Shown here in pieces: positions 25,658-35,380 of a DNA stretch of 64,000 nucleotides (its first letter is position 1; every line of letters starts with the position of its first letter). The stretch covers positions 19,106-83,105 of the forward strand of contig JAFTUV010000029.1 in the NCBI GenBank assembly GCA_017466065.1, given 5' to 3'. The translations under genes were made by a program, and so were the position numbers. This DNA is from Bacteroidaceae bacterium. Lineage in GTDB: Bacteria; Bacteroidota; Bacteroidia; Bacteroidales; Bacteroidaceae. The notes under the pieces were generated by a model. That model did no database searches. It was not told the origin of the DNA and saw nothing but the letters and a program-made list of their open reading frames with translations.

Positions 25658-27322
25658 CTATTTCTTGTCGGGTGTGAGTATTTTTGTGTATTCTTCTTTG
25701 TCGTTAAGGAGCCTGTTGGCTTCTTTTATGTCGCTGTCCTCGCGCAGGCTGTAAACGATGCCTCCTTTGCGTCCGTGGTAGCGGAGCACTATTTCGTCGG
25801 CGATTATCTCTTTTATGTTTTTATTGAAGTGGTCGAGGGAGTAGTCGAGGTCGGCTTGCAGTTTCTTTTCGAGCGATGCTATTTCCTCTTCGGTGATTTT
25901 TTCGTATCCTTCGAATTTTATAATCTTTTTCAGTTGGTCGAGAATTTTAAGGCTTTCTACGTCGTAGCTGAAATTGGTCGATTTTAGGTATTTCTTAAAA
26001 TCTTCATACTCCTCGTCGCTCATTGTGAATTGCTCGGCGGGGGCTATGGTGTCGTGTTTCAAGCGGTAGTTGGTGGCGTAGTCGAACACTGCCATTTCTT
26101 GCAGGAGGTAGAAGAGTAGGGTGGAGAGCTCTTCGCCTTTGGGTTCAACATCGGGGCGTATGCCACCACCGTCGCGCACTTCGCGCCCTGCTGCGGTGTG
26201 GAAGATTGTGGTGAGGCTGTCGGCAATGCGGGTGCTTCTGCCATCTTCGAGCAGGTGGGAGTAGTCGAGTGCTTGTATGCAACGGCCGCTGGGGATATAG
26301 TATTTGCTGGTTGTTACCTTTAAATAGCCGCCTCCGGGAAGTTGGCGTGTTGTCTGCACGAGGCCTTTGCCGTAGGTGCGTGAGCCGATGATTATTGCGC
26401 GGTCGAGGTCTTGAAGCGAGCCGGCAACAATTTCGGCTGCCGATGCGCTGTGCCCGTCGACAAGCACTGCGAGTGGCGATTCGGTGTCGAATGGTTCTTT
26501 GCTTGTAGTGTATGTGTTGTTTGCTTGTTTTATTTTGCCTTTTGTGGTTACAATGGTGAGTCCTTTGGGCACAAAGAGGTTGACAATTTCCACTGCTTCG
26601 TTCAAGAGGCCGCCGCCGTTTCCTCGAAGGTCGATTATGAAGGCTTTTGCGCCTTGTTTTTTCAGTTCTATGAGGGCGTGACGCATATTGCGGGCGCAGT
26701 TCTCGGTGAAACTTTCCAGCTGTATGTAGCCTATGTTGTTATTTTGTATGCCGTAGTAGCTGATGGCGGGCATTGTGATGCTTTCCCGGATGAGTTTTAC
26801 GGTGCGTTTGTTTTTTTCTCCCGGTCGCTCTATTTCGAGGGTGAGGGTGGTGCCGGCTGTCCCACGCAGCATATTGCTCACGCTGTCAATGGGCATTCCG
26901 TGTATGTCGGTGCCGTCGATGCTCAAAATGCAGTCGCCTATTTTGAGCCCGCCCTTTGCTGCGGGGAGCCCTTCGTAGGGGTCGGCAATGACGGTGGTGT
27001 TCTTCTCTTTGTGGAAACGTATTACGGAGCCTATTCCGGCATATTTGCCTGTTGTGAGCATTTTAAGGTCGTCGGCTTCGTCCTCGGGGTAGTATTCTGT
27101 GTAGGGGTCGAGGTTGCGGAGCATTGCGTCGATGCCTTTGCCTATCATCTTTTTGGGTTGTATGGTGTCTACATAAAAGAGGTCGAGCTCTTTTATTATG
27201 GCGTTGAAGATGGATATCTGTTTTGATAATTGGTATTTGCGATTATCGTTGCTGAATGCGAGCAGTGATATTATGGTTATTGTCGCAATTGGTATTATAA
27301 ATATGTATTTTTTTATTTTCAT
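25658..27322 (-). CDS. S41-family C-terminal processing peptidase (CtpA/Prc-like)
   Basis: A 554-residue periplasmic or membrane-anchored serine protease. The order is an N-terminal membrane anchor/signal (about 6-24), a helical N-domain, a PDZ domain (about 95-170; AAKGGLKIGDCILSIDGTDI) and the S41 protease core. The Ser/Lys dyad is S294 in GHSASAAE and K319 in GSRTYGKGLVQ, with Q323 in place. The family trims or degrades envelope proteins recognised at their C-termini. It starts about 230 bp from tRNA-Asn and ends 18 nt before the C10 peptidase start, so the two protease genes may be co-transcribed; a functional link would be speculation. Confidence 0.95.
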   Translation of the reverse strand: MKIKKYIFIIPIATITIISLLAFSNDNRKYQLSKQISIFNAIIKELDLFYVDTIQPKKMIGKGIDAMLRNLDPYTEYYPEDEADDLKMLTTGKYAGIGSVIRFHKEKNTTVIADPYEGLPAAKGGLKIGDCILSIDGTDIHGMPIDSVSNMLRGTAGTTLTLEIERPGEKNKRTVKLIRESITMPAISYYGIQNNNIGYIQLESFTENCARNMRHALIELKKQGAKAFIIDLRGNGGGLLNEAVEIVNLFVPKGLTIVTTKGKIKQANNTYTTSKEPFDTESPLAVLVDGHSASAAEIVAGSLQDLDRAIIIGSRTYGKGLVQTTRQLPGGGYLKVTTSKYYIPSGRCIQALDYSHLLEDGRSTRIADSLTTIFHTAAGREVRDGGGIRPDVEPKGEELSTLLFYLLQEMAVFDYATNYRLKHDTIAPAEQFTMSDEEYEDFKKYLKSTNFSYDVESLKILDQLKKIIKFEGYEKITEEEIASLEKKLQADLDYSLDHFNKNIKEIIADEIVLRYHGRKGGIVYSLREDSDIKEANRLLNDKEEYTKILTPDKK

Positions 27323-27498
27323 AATATTTGCATAGGGTTACACCTTATTAAAATAGATGATGTTTTTGTTTTGTTCTTGCGAAGATACATATTTTGTGGT
27401 TTATTTTGGCTTTTATTTATTCAAAATGCTTGTTTTTTATTTAAAAAGGACCGGAATGGAATGAATTTTGTTTTTTTTTGAAAAAAAAGTGGCAAATG

Positions 27499-27530
27499 CT
27501 TGCACGGATAAAAAATATGTACTACTTTTG
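27499..27530 (+). promoter_or_regulatory. Promoter of tRNA-Asn
   Basis: CTTG (27499-27502), 20 bp, then TACTTTTG (27523-27530). The -7 box fits TAnnTTTG exactly and the -33 box differs from TTTG at one position. The tRNA begins 24 nt further on. Confidence 0.55.
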
Positions 27531-27554
27531 CATCGTCAAAAAGGAACGACATCT

Positions 27555-27628
27555 TCTTCAGTAGCTCAGTCGGTTAGAGCACCTGACTGTTAATCAGGGG
27601 GTCGTAGGTTCAAGTCCTACCTGAAGAG
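27555..27628 (+). tRNA. tRNA-Asn (anticodon GTT)
   Basis: A 74-nt cloverleaf. The acceptor arm TCTTCAG pairs with CTGAAGA; the anticodon stem CCTGA/TCAGG has loop CTGTTAA with anticodon GTT; the T-arm contains GGTTCAAGTCC. CCA is not encoded. A terminator follows within a few bases. Confidence 0.95.
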
Positions 27629-27630
27629 CA

Positions 27631-27661
27631 AAGCGAGTTGAGAAATCAACTCGCTTTTTTG
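27631..27661 (+). terminator. Intrinsic terminator after tRNA-Asn
   Basis: AAGCGAGTTGA (27631-27641) and TCAACTCGCTT (27646-27656) form an 11-bp stem with a 4-nt loop, followed by TTTT. Confidence 0.88.
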
Positions 27662-27697
27662 TTCTATTATGAGGTGGGCCGCCGTGGTCCTATATAA

Positions 27698-27733
27698 ACA
27701 ATGCCCCAAAGTGCAAGCACTTTGGGGCATTGT
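27698..27733 (-). terminator. Terminator downstream of the PpiD-like gene
   Basis: ACAATGCCCCAAAGTGC (27698-27714) and its perfect complement (27717-27733) give a long 17-bp stem. It starts 17 nt past the stop of the minus-strand gene; reading on, the sequence continues TTATATA. Confidence 0.75.
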
Positions 27734-27750
27734 TGTTTGTAATGTATTTG

Positions 27751-29880
27751 TTAGAAGAACTTGTATCTGTTGTCCTCTATTTCGGCATCCTGTACAAGGG
27801 TGTTAAGGAAACGACCCGATTCGCGCTCGCCTTGGGCTTTCATCTTCTCCTCTTCTACCTTGGAGTTGAATTCGGCACCTTTGGAATTCTTCGCGATGAG
27901 TTTTATAACATAGACTCCGCTGTTTCCTTTTATGGGTGCGCTTACTTCGCCGATGTTCATTTGTGTCACTGCTGCGTTTATTGCAGGTTCGGTGGTGGCT
28001 GTGGCACTAATGTATGAGGGTGCGCTGAAACTGATGCGCTTTGTTTCGCAGGTTTTTACATTTGCATCTTTTTTGAGTTCCTCGATGCTCTTGCCTTTGA
28101 TTTCTTTTATGATTTTGTCGGCTTTTTTGTTGTTGGTTGCCTCGTGCGTGAGTATCGGCTTCAACAGTTCAATGTCGGTGTAGCCTTTTTCGTTGATGCT
28201 TGCAAGGCCGGCTACCAACAGGTAGTCGTTTGCACCGCACTCATAGAGGGGTGATACTTCGTCCTCTTTGGCATCGAAAATCCATTTGATGGCGTCGCGT
28301 GTGCCGGAGAGGTTGGCTACTTTGTGTGTGCCGGTTGTGATGCGGTTCTGTGTCATTACGCGGTAACCGTATTCTTCGGCATTTTTTTCAAGGTCGGCAA
28401 TGGTTTTGCAGCTTGCTACATATTGGCTGAATTTGTTGTAGGCGTCGTTGTATGTGTCGCTGCTGAATTCTGTGGTGCGCTTGATTACGATTGCGTTGTA
28501 TTTTTCAACGGGGTTCTTGCTGTCCAATACCTGAATGATGAATTTGGCTGGTGTGTTGTCGAGGCTTACAAGTGTGTAGATGCCTTTCTTGGTTGTGAGA
28601 AGGGTGTTGAGCAGGGTGGCGTCGTTGCCTACGATGGGTGCACCTTCGTATTGTGCCGAGGTGAGCCATATTGAGTCGCTGCCTTCTTGTCCGTATTTCT
28701 TTGCAATTTCTTTATAGTTGGCTCCGCTGTTCAATGCCTGCATAATGCTGTCGGCAAGAGTTGCGGTTGCTGCGGGTGTTTCGGCGCTGACTGCGAGCAT
28801 ACGGTATTGTATAGAGTCGGCAACGGTGCTCTTGGAGATTGTCTTGAACACTGTGTATGAGTCGTCCGACTGGTTGTAGAAGGGGCCTACTACGGTGTTT
28901 ATTGCCTCTGTCTCGATGCGTGTCTGCACCTCTTCGGGGTATGCGCTTTTCTGCCAAGCGAGCTCTGAATATGCTACCTCGCTGCCTGACAAGCGTGCGA
29001 TGGTTGCGTAGTCCTCGTTACCTGCTTTGAGCGAGTCGGCCCATTCGGTTATTTCGGCGTTGAGGGCTTCACGGTCTTCGTTGCCGGGGGTTACGTGGAA
29101 GGATACGTACTTGATGTTACGCTCCTCGGCGGGGATTTTGTAGATTTCTTTCTTTTGGTTGTAGAGCTCTTTGATGTCTGAATCGGTGGCTGCACACTCT
29201 TCGTCCTTGATGGCGGCGTAGGGGTAGGCTGCTACCTCAATGTCGTAGGTTGAGTTGTTTATTTCGAAATTGCTCTTTGCTACGATGGGGTTACCGATGA
29301 AGGAGTTCTGGATGAGGGCCTGATATTTGTTAATCAGGATGTTCTGCATCATAGTCTTTTCGATGAACTTCCAGTAGTCGTATGCGGGCTTGTATTGCTC
29401 TACGAATTGTGCATTGTCCTTGTTAAGGTCGTATTGTACAAGGAAGTTATTGAGAATGTCCTTGTCGAACAGGCCTTGTTGGTTGCGGAAGGGGGTCTGC
29501 ATAAGGATGGGATCGGTGCCGGCATCAATAACTGCCTGCAATTCTGCAACGGTTGCTGTGAGGCCTATTTTCTCGGCTTCGGCTGCAATGAGTTTGTTGT
29601 AGATGTAGGTGTTCCACACTTCGTCCTTTATCTGGTTGAGCTCGTCCTCGCCGGGGCTGTTGACGCCTCTTGCGAATTTGAATACATTGGTGTACTCTTC
29701 ATACAATTTCTGGAATTCCATTGCCGAGAGTTTTTCACCGTTTACACTGCCTACCGATTGGTCGGCTGTGTTTGATTGGAATAGTCTCCAAGCATCGCCT
29801 GCAATGAATGCAAATAATGCCAAGCCCACAAAGATAACCAAGAGCGGGCCCATGTTACGTAATTTTTGTAATGTCGCCAT
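27751..29880 (-). CDS. PpiD/SurA-like membrane-anchored peptidyl-prolyl isomerase
   Basis: 709 residues. A short cytoplasmic tail and one membrane helix (about 12-30, LLVIFVGLALFAFIAG) are followed by a SurA_N-type chaperone domain with VNGEKLSAMEFQKLYEEY, then two parvulin-like regions (about 240-350 and 360-460) and a long helical C-terminal part. This is the PpiD layout: an inner-membrane chaperone facing the periplasm that helps outer-membrane and secreted proteins fold. The parvulin regions are divergent, so isomerase activity is uncertain. It lies downstream of the envelope gene run (coaX to corC-like), 170 bp away and probably with its own promoter. Confidence 0.88.
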   Translation of the reverse strand: MATLQKLRNMGPLLVIFVGLALFAFIAGDAWRLFQSNTADQSVGSVNGEKLSAMEFQKLYEEYTNVFKFARGVNSPGEDELNQIKDEVWNTYIYNKLIAAEAEKIGLTATVAELQAVIDAGTDPILMQTPFRNQQGLFDKDILNNFLVQYDLNKDNAQFVEQYKPAYDYWKFIEKTMMQNILINKYQALIQNSFIGNPIVAKSNFEINNSTYDIEVAAYPYAAIKDEECAATDSDIKELYNQKKEIYKIPAEERNIKYVSFHVTPGNEDREALNAEITEWADSLKAGNEDYATIARLSGSEVAYSELAWQKSAYPEEVQTRIETEAINTVVGPFYNQSDDSYTVFKTISKSTVADSIQYRMLAVSAETPAATATLADSIMQALNSGANYKEIAKKYGQEGSDSIWLTSAQYEGAPIVGNDATLLNTLLTTKKGIYTLVSLDNTPAKFIIQVLDSKNPVEKYNAIVIKRTTEFSSDTYNDAYNKFSQYVASCKTIADLEKNAEEYGYRVMTQNRITTGTHKVANLSGTRDAIKWIFDAKEDEVSPLYECGANDYLLVAGLASINEKGYTDIELLKPILTHEATNNKKADKIIKEIKGKSIEELKKDANVKTCETKRISFSAPSYISATATTEPAINAAVTQMNIGEVSAPIKGNSGVYVIKLIAKNSKGAEFNSKVEEEKMKAQGERESGRFLNTLVQDAEIEDNRYKFF

Positions 29881-30053
29881 AATTTATTTTAAATTTATAT
29901 TATTCTTGTATTATGCCCTTTTTGGGCATTGGTCGCAAAGTTACAAAATCGCTTTCAAAATATGATGATTTTATGCAAAAAAGTTGCGGTTCCTTTTGAA
30001 TTTATTTCAAAAAAAACTGCAACTTTTAATGCTGTGGGGTGAAAAGGGGGTTT

Positions 30054-31316
30054 TTATTCCACTACTTTTAATTTTATCAGTTCTATTTTTGTACTGCGCT
30101 TTTTTATTATTTGTATCTGGAATTTTCCTATCTTGATAGTTTCGTTGAGCTGCGGGAAGCGTTGGTGATGGGATAGGATGAAACCTCCTATTGTTTGGTA
30201 CTCTTCCGATTCGGGCAGGTCGAGGGCAAACTGCTCGTTTACTCGCTCAATGTCGAGTCGGCCCGATAGTATGTACTCGCCGTTGGCTTGTTGCTTGGCA
30301 ACGAGGTTTATGTTGTCGTGCTCGTCCTCAATTTCGCCAAATATCTGTTCTACAAGGTCTTCGAGGGATATTATGCCCGATGTCCCACCAAATTCATCGA
30401 CAACGACTGCGAGTGATTTTTTCTGTTGCATAAGTGTGCGCATAAGTTTGTGGGCCGGGAGGGTTTCGGGGACTATGGGCATTTTGCATATTTTCTGCTG
30501 CCAACGTGCGGGATTGCGGAACAGCTCGGACGAGTGTATGTAGCCGATAATGTTGTCGATATTCTCTTTGAAGATGACGATTTTGGAGTGCCCCGATTCG
30601 ATGAACATTGATTTAAGCTCTTCGAGGGGTGCGTTTACTTCCACGGCCTCAATCTCGGTGCGGGGTACGAAGCATTCGCGCACTTTTATGTTGGAAAAGT
30701 CGAGCGCATTCTGGAATATTCTCACATCGTTGTCTATCTTCTCCTCTTCGGTGGCGTTCTCTATGGAGTCTTGAATGAGGTTGTTGAGCTCTCGTTTGGA
30801 GAATGTGGTGTCGCGTGTCTCTTTCTTTATTTTTATGTTGAAGATGCGCAGAACTATACACGATAGCCACGTTGTGAAGCGCGATAGGGGGTAGAGCAGT
30901 ATGTAGAGCAGATAGGTTATTATTGCGAAGCGTTTAAGCGCTCCGTTGGGGTTTGTGCGGAAAAGGGCCTTGGGTATGAACTCACCGGTGAATATTATTA
31001 CTATGGTGGAGATGAGGGTTTCCAGAAATAATTTGAGGGAAGTGGATGTTGTGAGTTCTTCGAGGAAAAGGGTGTTAAGTATTTTGGCCATAAGCATACT
31101 GTATATGACCAAGACTATGTTGTTACCTACCAAAAGGCTGGATATGAAGTTGTTGCTGTTGGAATAGAAGCGGTTTATAACGTAAGAGGTTGCGCCTCGT
31201 TCGTTGAGGTCGATTCCCATCAGCAGTTTGTTCGATGCTATAAAGGCTATTTCCATTCCCGAAAATAGTGCCGATAGCATTATTACTATGAGTAGGGATA
31301 GCAGGGTTGTTGTCAT
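30054..31316 (-). CDS. CNNM/CorC-type membrane protein (DUF21-CBS-CorC_HlyC)
   Basis: 420 residues: a DUF21 membrane domain with about four helices (1-190, starting MTTTLLSLLIVIMLSALFSG), two CBS domains (about 215-335, containing SGTSGIISLEDLVEQIFGEI-type sequence), and a C-terminal CorC_HlyC domain (about 345-420). The family is linked to Mg2+/Co2+ transport or resistance in other bacteria, and a Bacteroidota paralogue (GldE) is associated with gliding and type IX secretion. Which role applies cannot be read from this sequence. It starts 7 nt after the lptC stop. Confidence 0.88.
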   Translation of the reverse strand: MTTTLLSLLIVIMLSALFSGMEIAFIASNKLLMGIDLNERGATSYVINRFYSNSNNFISSLLVGNNIVLVIYSMLMAKILNTLFLEELTTSTSLKLFLETLISTIVIIFTGEFIPKALFRTNPNGALKRFAIITYLLYILLYPLSRFTTWLSCIVLRIFNIKIKKETRDTTFSKRELNNLIQDSIENATEEEKIDNDVRIFQNALDFSNIKVRECFVPRTEIEAVEVNAPLEELKSMFIESGHSKIVIFKENIDNIIGYIHSSELFRNPARWQQKICKMPIVPETLPAHKLMRTLMQQKKSLAVVVDEFGGTSGIISLEDLVEQIFGEIEDEHDNINLVAKQQANGEYILSGRLDIERVNEQFALDLPESEEYQTIGGFILSHHQRFPQLNETIKIGKFQIQIIKKRSTKIELIKLKVVE

Positions 31317-31323
31317 ATTCTTA

Positions 31324-31887
31324 TCAGTTCTTCTCGATAGGGTATATTCCTTTGGTGTTCCTTATGTGCCAAGTGTCGAAATTCTGGTCGGCATTGAAGC
31401 CGTATCCTTCGGTTATCTGGTCTTCTTGCTCTATTCTTATGTATTCGTCGGAGTATATCTCTTTCTTTTCTTGGCTCCAATAGAGCAGTTGGGTGGAAAA
31501 TCTCTCTTTCTTTATGTTCTGTATATCGACATTGCCGATGAGTTTCCATAATTTCTCGTCGGTGTAGAAGTAGGCTGTGTCGCATTTTATCACGGCTTCA
31601 ACTTCCATTTTTTCGTTGTATTTTTCGAGATAGGCTCCTTGCTCGAATGCCCAATAGGGTGGAGTGCGCTTGTCGTATATGAGCCATTCTTCGGCATCTA
31701 TCTTGTAGCTTATGCGCCCGGAATCGCTTATGAGATTGCTCACGCCGTATGTGCTCATTGTGGGGGGAGCGTCGTTGGGGTCGGAGGGCAAGGTTATCTC
31801 TTTCTTGCTCTCTTGACAGGAGATTTGAAAAAAGAGTACAACAATCGCTATTAAGGCGATTGTTGTACTTTTGTTGTTGTGTCGCAT
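31324..31887 (-). CDS. lptC: LPS-transport protein LptC (lipoprotein-like)
   Basis: 187 residues. The N-terminal hydrophobic segment ends in a lipobox-like ISCQES, followed by a beta-rich LptC/OstA-type domain with VSNLISDSGRISYKIDAEEW and NVDIQNIKKERFSTQLLYW. LptC bridges the inner-membrane LptBFG complex to the periplasmic LPS conduit. Bacteroidota LptC proteins commonly carry such a Cys in place of a plain anchor. It sits 1 nt after the TPR gene and 7 nt before the CorC-like gene. Confidence 0.85.
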   Translation of the reverse strand: MRHNNKSTTIALIAIVVLFFQISCQESKKEITLPSDPNDAPPTMSTYGVSNLISDSGRISYKIDAEEWLIYDKRTPPYWAFEQGAYLEKYNEKMEVEAVIKCDTAYFYTDEKLWKLIGNVDIQNIKKERFSTQLLYWSQEKKEIYSDEYIRIEQEDQITEGYGFNADQNFDTWHIRNTKGIYPIEKN

Positions 31888-31888
31888 A

Positions 31889-33331
31889 TTATCGTATTGT
31901 TGTTCGTTCGCCTATCCAGCCGCCGATGGTTACGGCATCGCCGGTCTTGTAACCCTTCATAAAGAGGTCGGTTGTTTCGGGGGTGTAGGTTGAGTAAGAA
32001 GAGATGAATTTATCGGCTTCTCTTTTTACAGAGGGGTCAACAGCCTTTGCGCGGTAGAGCTTGTCGAGTGCGGCAAAGTATGTACATTTGTTCATAATGG
32101 GGTCGTTGCTCCAATTGGGTGTTGCTGCATAGCATTGTGCTATGAGGATGTAGGGCTGACCGAATTTGGAGTTGTGCTCGATGGCTTTGAGCGCATAGGC
32201 GCGTGCCTTGCTGTAATTTTTAAGGCTGTAATGCACGGCACCTACTTTGTAGCACATATCGGCTTTGTTGGTAACACTTGTTTCGAGCTCTATGGCTTGG
32301 TCGAAGAGTTCCATTGCTTTTTCAATGTCGCCTCTCTTAAAGTAGCGATAGCCGCAACCCATAGCTGCCTTTGCGGTGGGGGCTATTGCAAGGGCGTGTT
32401 CCGATGCAAGGAGGTAGGCGTCCTGATTGGTGCACTTCAACATACTCATTACAGAGATTACTTTGTTCAAGTACTCAATGTTGTCTTTGTTTGCGTCTAT
32501 CTTGTCGGCGTAGATGTTGTTGAGGTCGTCGCACGATGCTGCGCCGCTGTTGATGAAGTAGGCGTCGATGTTGTTGCGCGAAATACGTGCAAAGTCAATC
32601 ATTTTACCAAAACCGTCGGCGCGTACGCTGTCTTTGGGGTCTTGCAATTCCTTGTAGCGGTTCTTGTAGAACTCGATTCTTTCGTAGTATTTGTCGAGTA
32701 CTTCAACAACATATACCGATGAATTCAGGTAGTCCTCGATAATCTGTTCGCCGTGGCCTTGGGGGTCTCTTTTGTATTTGAGAGCCGAGTGTTTCATAAA
32801 CTGCTCGGTAACAATGTATTCCGATTGGCCTTTCTCCATTTCCACCGATTTTGCAAGCAGTGCATAGATGGTGTCGGGAATGGCGTTGGGAACAATCTGC
32901 ATATAATCGAGTGCTTTCTTGCCTATGATGGCACCCTCGGAAATGGGGGTCTTGGTTATGCTTTGCAGTTTGTCGATGTATTTGAGCTGTTGGTCGTAAA
33001 CAGACATAAGCTCATCGATGTATGTGGCTTTTTTCTGTTGGTCGGTTTCTTTGGCTATGAGTCCTTTGAGCAGTTTTACTCCGTTGGTGTATGTGTCTAC
33101 ACGGGCTACGGGGTAGTTTGTGAAGAGCTCTTTCCACAGGGGATATGCTTCGTTGTATGCTTCGTAGGTGGGGCTTTTGGGTTTAAGTGCTTGGTTTACA
33201 AGGAAGATGTTTTCAAGACATTTTATGCTGTCTGCTCCCACTCCGAAACGATTGTCGTTGGTTATGCCGTTCTGTGCATAAAGGCTGCACGATACGGCCA
33301 GTGTCATAAATAATAGAATGCTCTTTTTCAT
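31889..33331 (-). CDS. Periplasmic tetratricopeptide-repeat protein
   Basis: 480 residues with a signal peptide (1-19, ending SLYAQ). The N-terminal half is helical without clear repeats. TPR motifs occupy about 290-420: AAMGCGYRYFKRGDIEKAME, DMCYKVGAVHYSLKNYSKA, KFGQPYILIAQCYAA. It probably acts as a protein-interaction scaffold in the periplasm. Its position between an outer-membrane barrel and LptC suggests an envelope assembly role, by context only. Confidence 0.8.
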   Translation of the reverse strand: MKKSILLFMTLAVSCSLYAQNGITNDNRFGVGADSIKCLENIFLVNQALKPKSPTYEAYNEAYPLWKELFTNYPVARVDTYTNGVKLLKGLIAKETDQQKKATYIDELMSVYDQQLKYIDKLQSITKTPISEGAIIGKKALDYMQIVPNAIPDTIYALLAKSVEMEKGQSEYIVTEQFMKHSALKYKRDPQGHGEQIIEDYLNSSVYVVEVLDKYYERIEFYKNRYKELQDPKDSVRADGFGKMIDFARISRNNIDAYFINSGAASCDDLNNIYADKIDANKDNIEYLNKVISVMSMLKCTNQDAYLLASEHALAIAPTAKAAMGCGYRYFKRGDIEKAMELFDQAIELETSVTNKADMCYKVGAVHYSLKNYSKARAYALKAIEHNSKFGQPYILIAQCYAATPNWSNDPIMNKCTYFAALDKLYRAKAVDPSVKREADKFISSYSTYTPETTDLFMKGYKTGDAVTIGGWIGERTTIR

Positions 33332-33348
33332 ATTGTTATAGTTTTTTG

Positions 33349-34587
33349 TTATCGTAATTTTAGTTTCATAAACCAGCTTTCGTTGAATGTGATGCCGATG
33401 TTAAGACGGAGGTATGTTTCGGCTATCATTCCTGTTGTCTTTGGTTCCATTCGCACTACTTGTCCCGAAATGTGCAGCATCGAGCGGTTGTTTATCCTGT
33501 TTATAATGGGTACCGAGAAACCTATGCCGGCTCCATATTCGTCGCACCCTTCTTGGCCGTTGATTCTGTTGTAGGGCTGCGCATAGAAGGCTCCCATTCG
33601 ATAGTTCATTCGCTTGAATATGTTGCGCGAGAGCTTGTTGGGGGAGTATTCGGCACCGACTGATATTTTGCTGCGGTTCACCCCTTTGTCGTACTCGAAG
33701 AAGGTGGAGGAGCCCCAGCCTTGATAGGTGTAATCTACTCCGAATTTCCAATTGTTGTTGTAGTCGTAAAGTATTCCTACTCCGAATGTATGGGGTAGCT
33801 TGAATCCGCCATTTGTGTTTATGGAGTCGCTGTTGTTGGTTGTTATAATCTCATTTACATCGGCATTGAGGTCGTGCCCGAATGAGTAGGTTACTCCCAC
33901 TGTGAGGTTGTGCTTCTTTGCTACTTGCAGCGTGTATTGTGCTCCAAAATCGAGCTTGTAGCTTTTTATGTCAATTTCGCTTCTGCGGGTGTAGTCGTAG
34001 AGGTTGGCATCGGTGAAGTTCTTATTGGCTGTGTGGGTGATGTTGCCATAGATATACGATGCCATCAGGCCCACGGAGAGATTCTTTATGGGTGACCAGC
34101 CGATTCCTATGTAGGGTTGATAGATGCCGCCCTCGCCATTGTAGCTGCTTGTGCTTGTTATTCCCTCTTCGTTGTTGTTTGTCGAGAATGAGTAGCCTAC
34201 GTTGGAGTATGGGAGGTAGCCGATGCTAATTCCCACGCCTTTGAATGCACGGAATTGCATTGCAATGTAATCGAAACTTGCGTTCTTGAAGTTCTTCTTT
34301 ACATTGCCTTCGGAGAAGTTGCCGTTCTGCAAGGAGAAGCCGCCTTCAAAAAGCATTGTGATGCTGTCGGCCTCGGAGAACGATGCGGGGTTGAGGAGGT
34401 TTATGTAGCTGTGGCTGCGAAGGGCATAGCCAAGACCACCCATCTGGCGGTTGACACCCAGATTCTGGTCGGAGAGAATACCGAGGCCGTGACGCGAGTA
34501 GGGCGAGTTTATGCCATTGTCGGCAAATGCGATGGTTGTGGCTATTATTAGAGTTAATATAAATGTAAATCGCTTATTTATACTCAT
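33349..34587 (-). CDS. Outer-membrane beta-barrel protein of unknown function
   Basis: 412 residues: signal peptide (about 1-22), then NGINSPYSRHGLGIL and GGLGYALRSHSYINLLNPASF, followed by many alternating amphipathic strands with aromatic ends, and a C-terminal strand ending WFMKLKLR. The layout is FadL/OmpP1-like (note INLLNPASF near the N-terminus), but I cannot assign a substrate. Its start overlaps the end of coaX by 14 nt. The run coaX - barrel - TPR - lptC - corC-like reads as one transcript. Confidence 0.8.
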   Translation of the reverse strand: MSINKRFTFILTLIIATTIAFADNGINSPYSRHGLGILSDQNLGVNRQMGGLGYALRSHSYINLLNPASFSEADSITMLFEGGFSLQNGNFSEGNVKKNFKNASFDYIAMQFRAFKGVGISIGYLPYSNVGYSFSTNNNEEGITSTSSYNGEGGIYQPYIGIGWSPIKNLSVGLMASYIYGNITHTANKNFTDANLYDYTRRSEIDIKSYKLDFGAQYTLQVAKKHNLTVGVTYSFGHDLNADVNEIITTNNSDSINTNGGFKLPHTFGVGILYDYNNNWKFGVDYTYQGWGSSTFFEYDKGVNRSKISVGAEYSPNKLSRNIFKRMNYRMGAFYAQPYNRINGQEGCDEYGAGIGFSVPIINRINNRSMLHISGQVVRMEPKTTGMIAETYLRLNIGITFNESWFMKLKLR

Positions 34588-35302
34588 AATTTGTTAATAT
34601 TCTGTTTAGTCCTTTTGCAACAAGGAATTTATCGGCAAAGATGCGATTTTTTATGTTATTAATCAATGTTTTTTCGTTTCCACCCGTTAAAAAAACAAAA
34701 ACTTCGCCATATTTTTCCTTATATTCGTTAATGTACCCGTTAATTTCGTGGCACACACCTTTTATTACTCCGCTTCTTATGGCTGTTTCCGTGTCGTGCC
34801 CGTATGCCGGGGTCTCACCCTCTTTATCGACAAGCGGGAGGCGGCCGGTGAATTCGTGCAGTGCTTTCAGGCGCATATCTATTCCGGGGGCGATGTTGCC
34901 ACCGCAGAAGTTTCCCTCTTTGTCTATTATGTCAATTGTTATGGCACTGCCGGCATCTATTACCAGCAGGTTGTGCCCGGGGGCTTCGCTTGCTGCTTCC
35001 ACTGCGGCTGCGAGCCGGTCGCTGCCGAGTGTGTGCGGTGTGCGGTATTTGATGCCTATGGGCACAGGAATTTCGTTGTTGAACCACACGACCGGGTAGC
35101 CGTGGCTCTCAATTTCGCTTTTCTGCCCGGCTGTAATGTCTATAACCGTGGATACAATGGCTTTTTCTATATTGTATGTCCTGCTCCACTCGGCAAGGAG
35201 TTCAACTGTGCTGCCTGTCTTGCGGGTGTGCAGTATTATCTGTTCGCCGCTGAACAGGAAGAGTTTTGTGCTGTTGTTGCCTATGTCGATTATCAGGTTC
35301 AA
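34574..35302 (-). CDS. coaX: Type III pantothenate kinase
   Basis: Phosphorylates pantothenate, the first step of CoA synthesis, in the cytosol. It is an ASKHA-fold protein with LIIDIGNNSTKLFLF (phosphate 1), TPHTLGSDRLAAAVEA, VIDAGSAITIDIID (phosphate 2/adenosine) and FLTGGNE near the C-terminus. The frame stays open to a TTG at 35326, but that TTG lies within TAACTTTG, a -7-like box. I prefer the TTG at 35302 giving (M)NLIIDIGNN, which places the motif where other CoaX proteins have it (242 residues). The start choice is uncertain; the identity is not. Confidence 0.9.
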   Translation of the reverse strand: MNLIIDIGNNSTKLFLFSGEQIILHTRKTGSTVELLAEWSRTYNIEKAIVSTVIDITAGQKSEIESHGYPVVWFNNEIPVPIGIKYRTPHTLGSDRLAAAVEAASEAPGHNLLVIDAGSAITIDIIDKEGNFCGGNIAPGIDMRLKALHEFTGRLPLVDKEGETPAYGHDTETAIRSGVIKGVCHEINGYINEYKEKYGEVFVFLTGGNEKTLINNIKNRIFADKFLVAKGLNRILTNYEYK

Positions 35303-35380
35303 TGGTGTAAACTCTATTTTGGGCAAAGTTACTGCAAATTATTCATATTTTTGCAGTTTTGTTCCACTTTCCACTCTCTC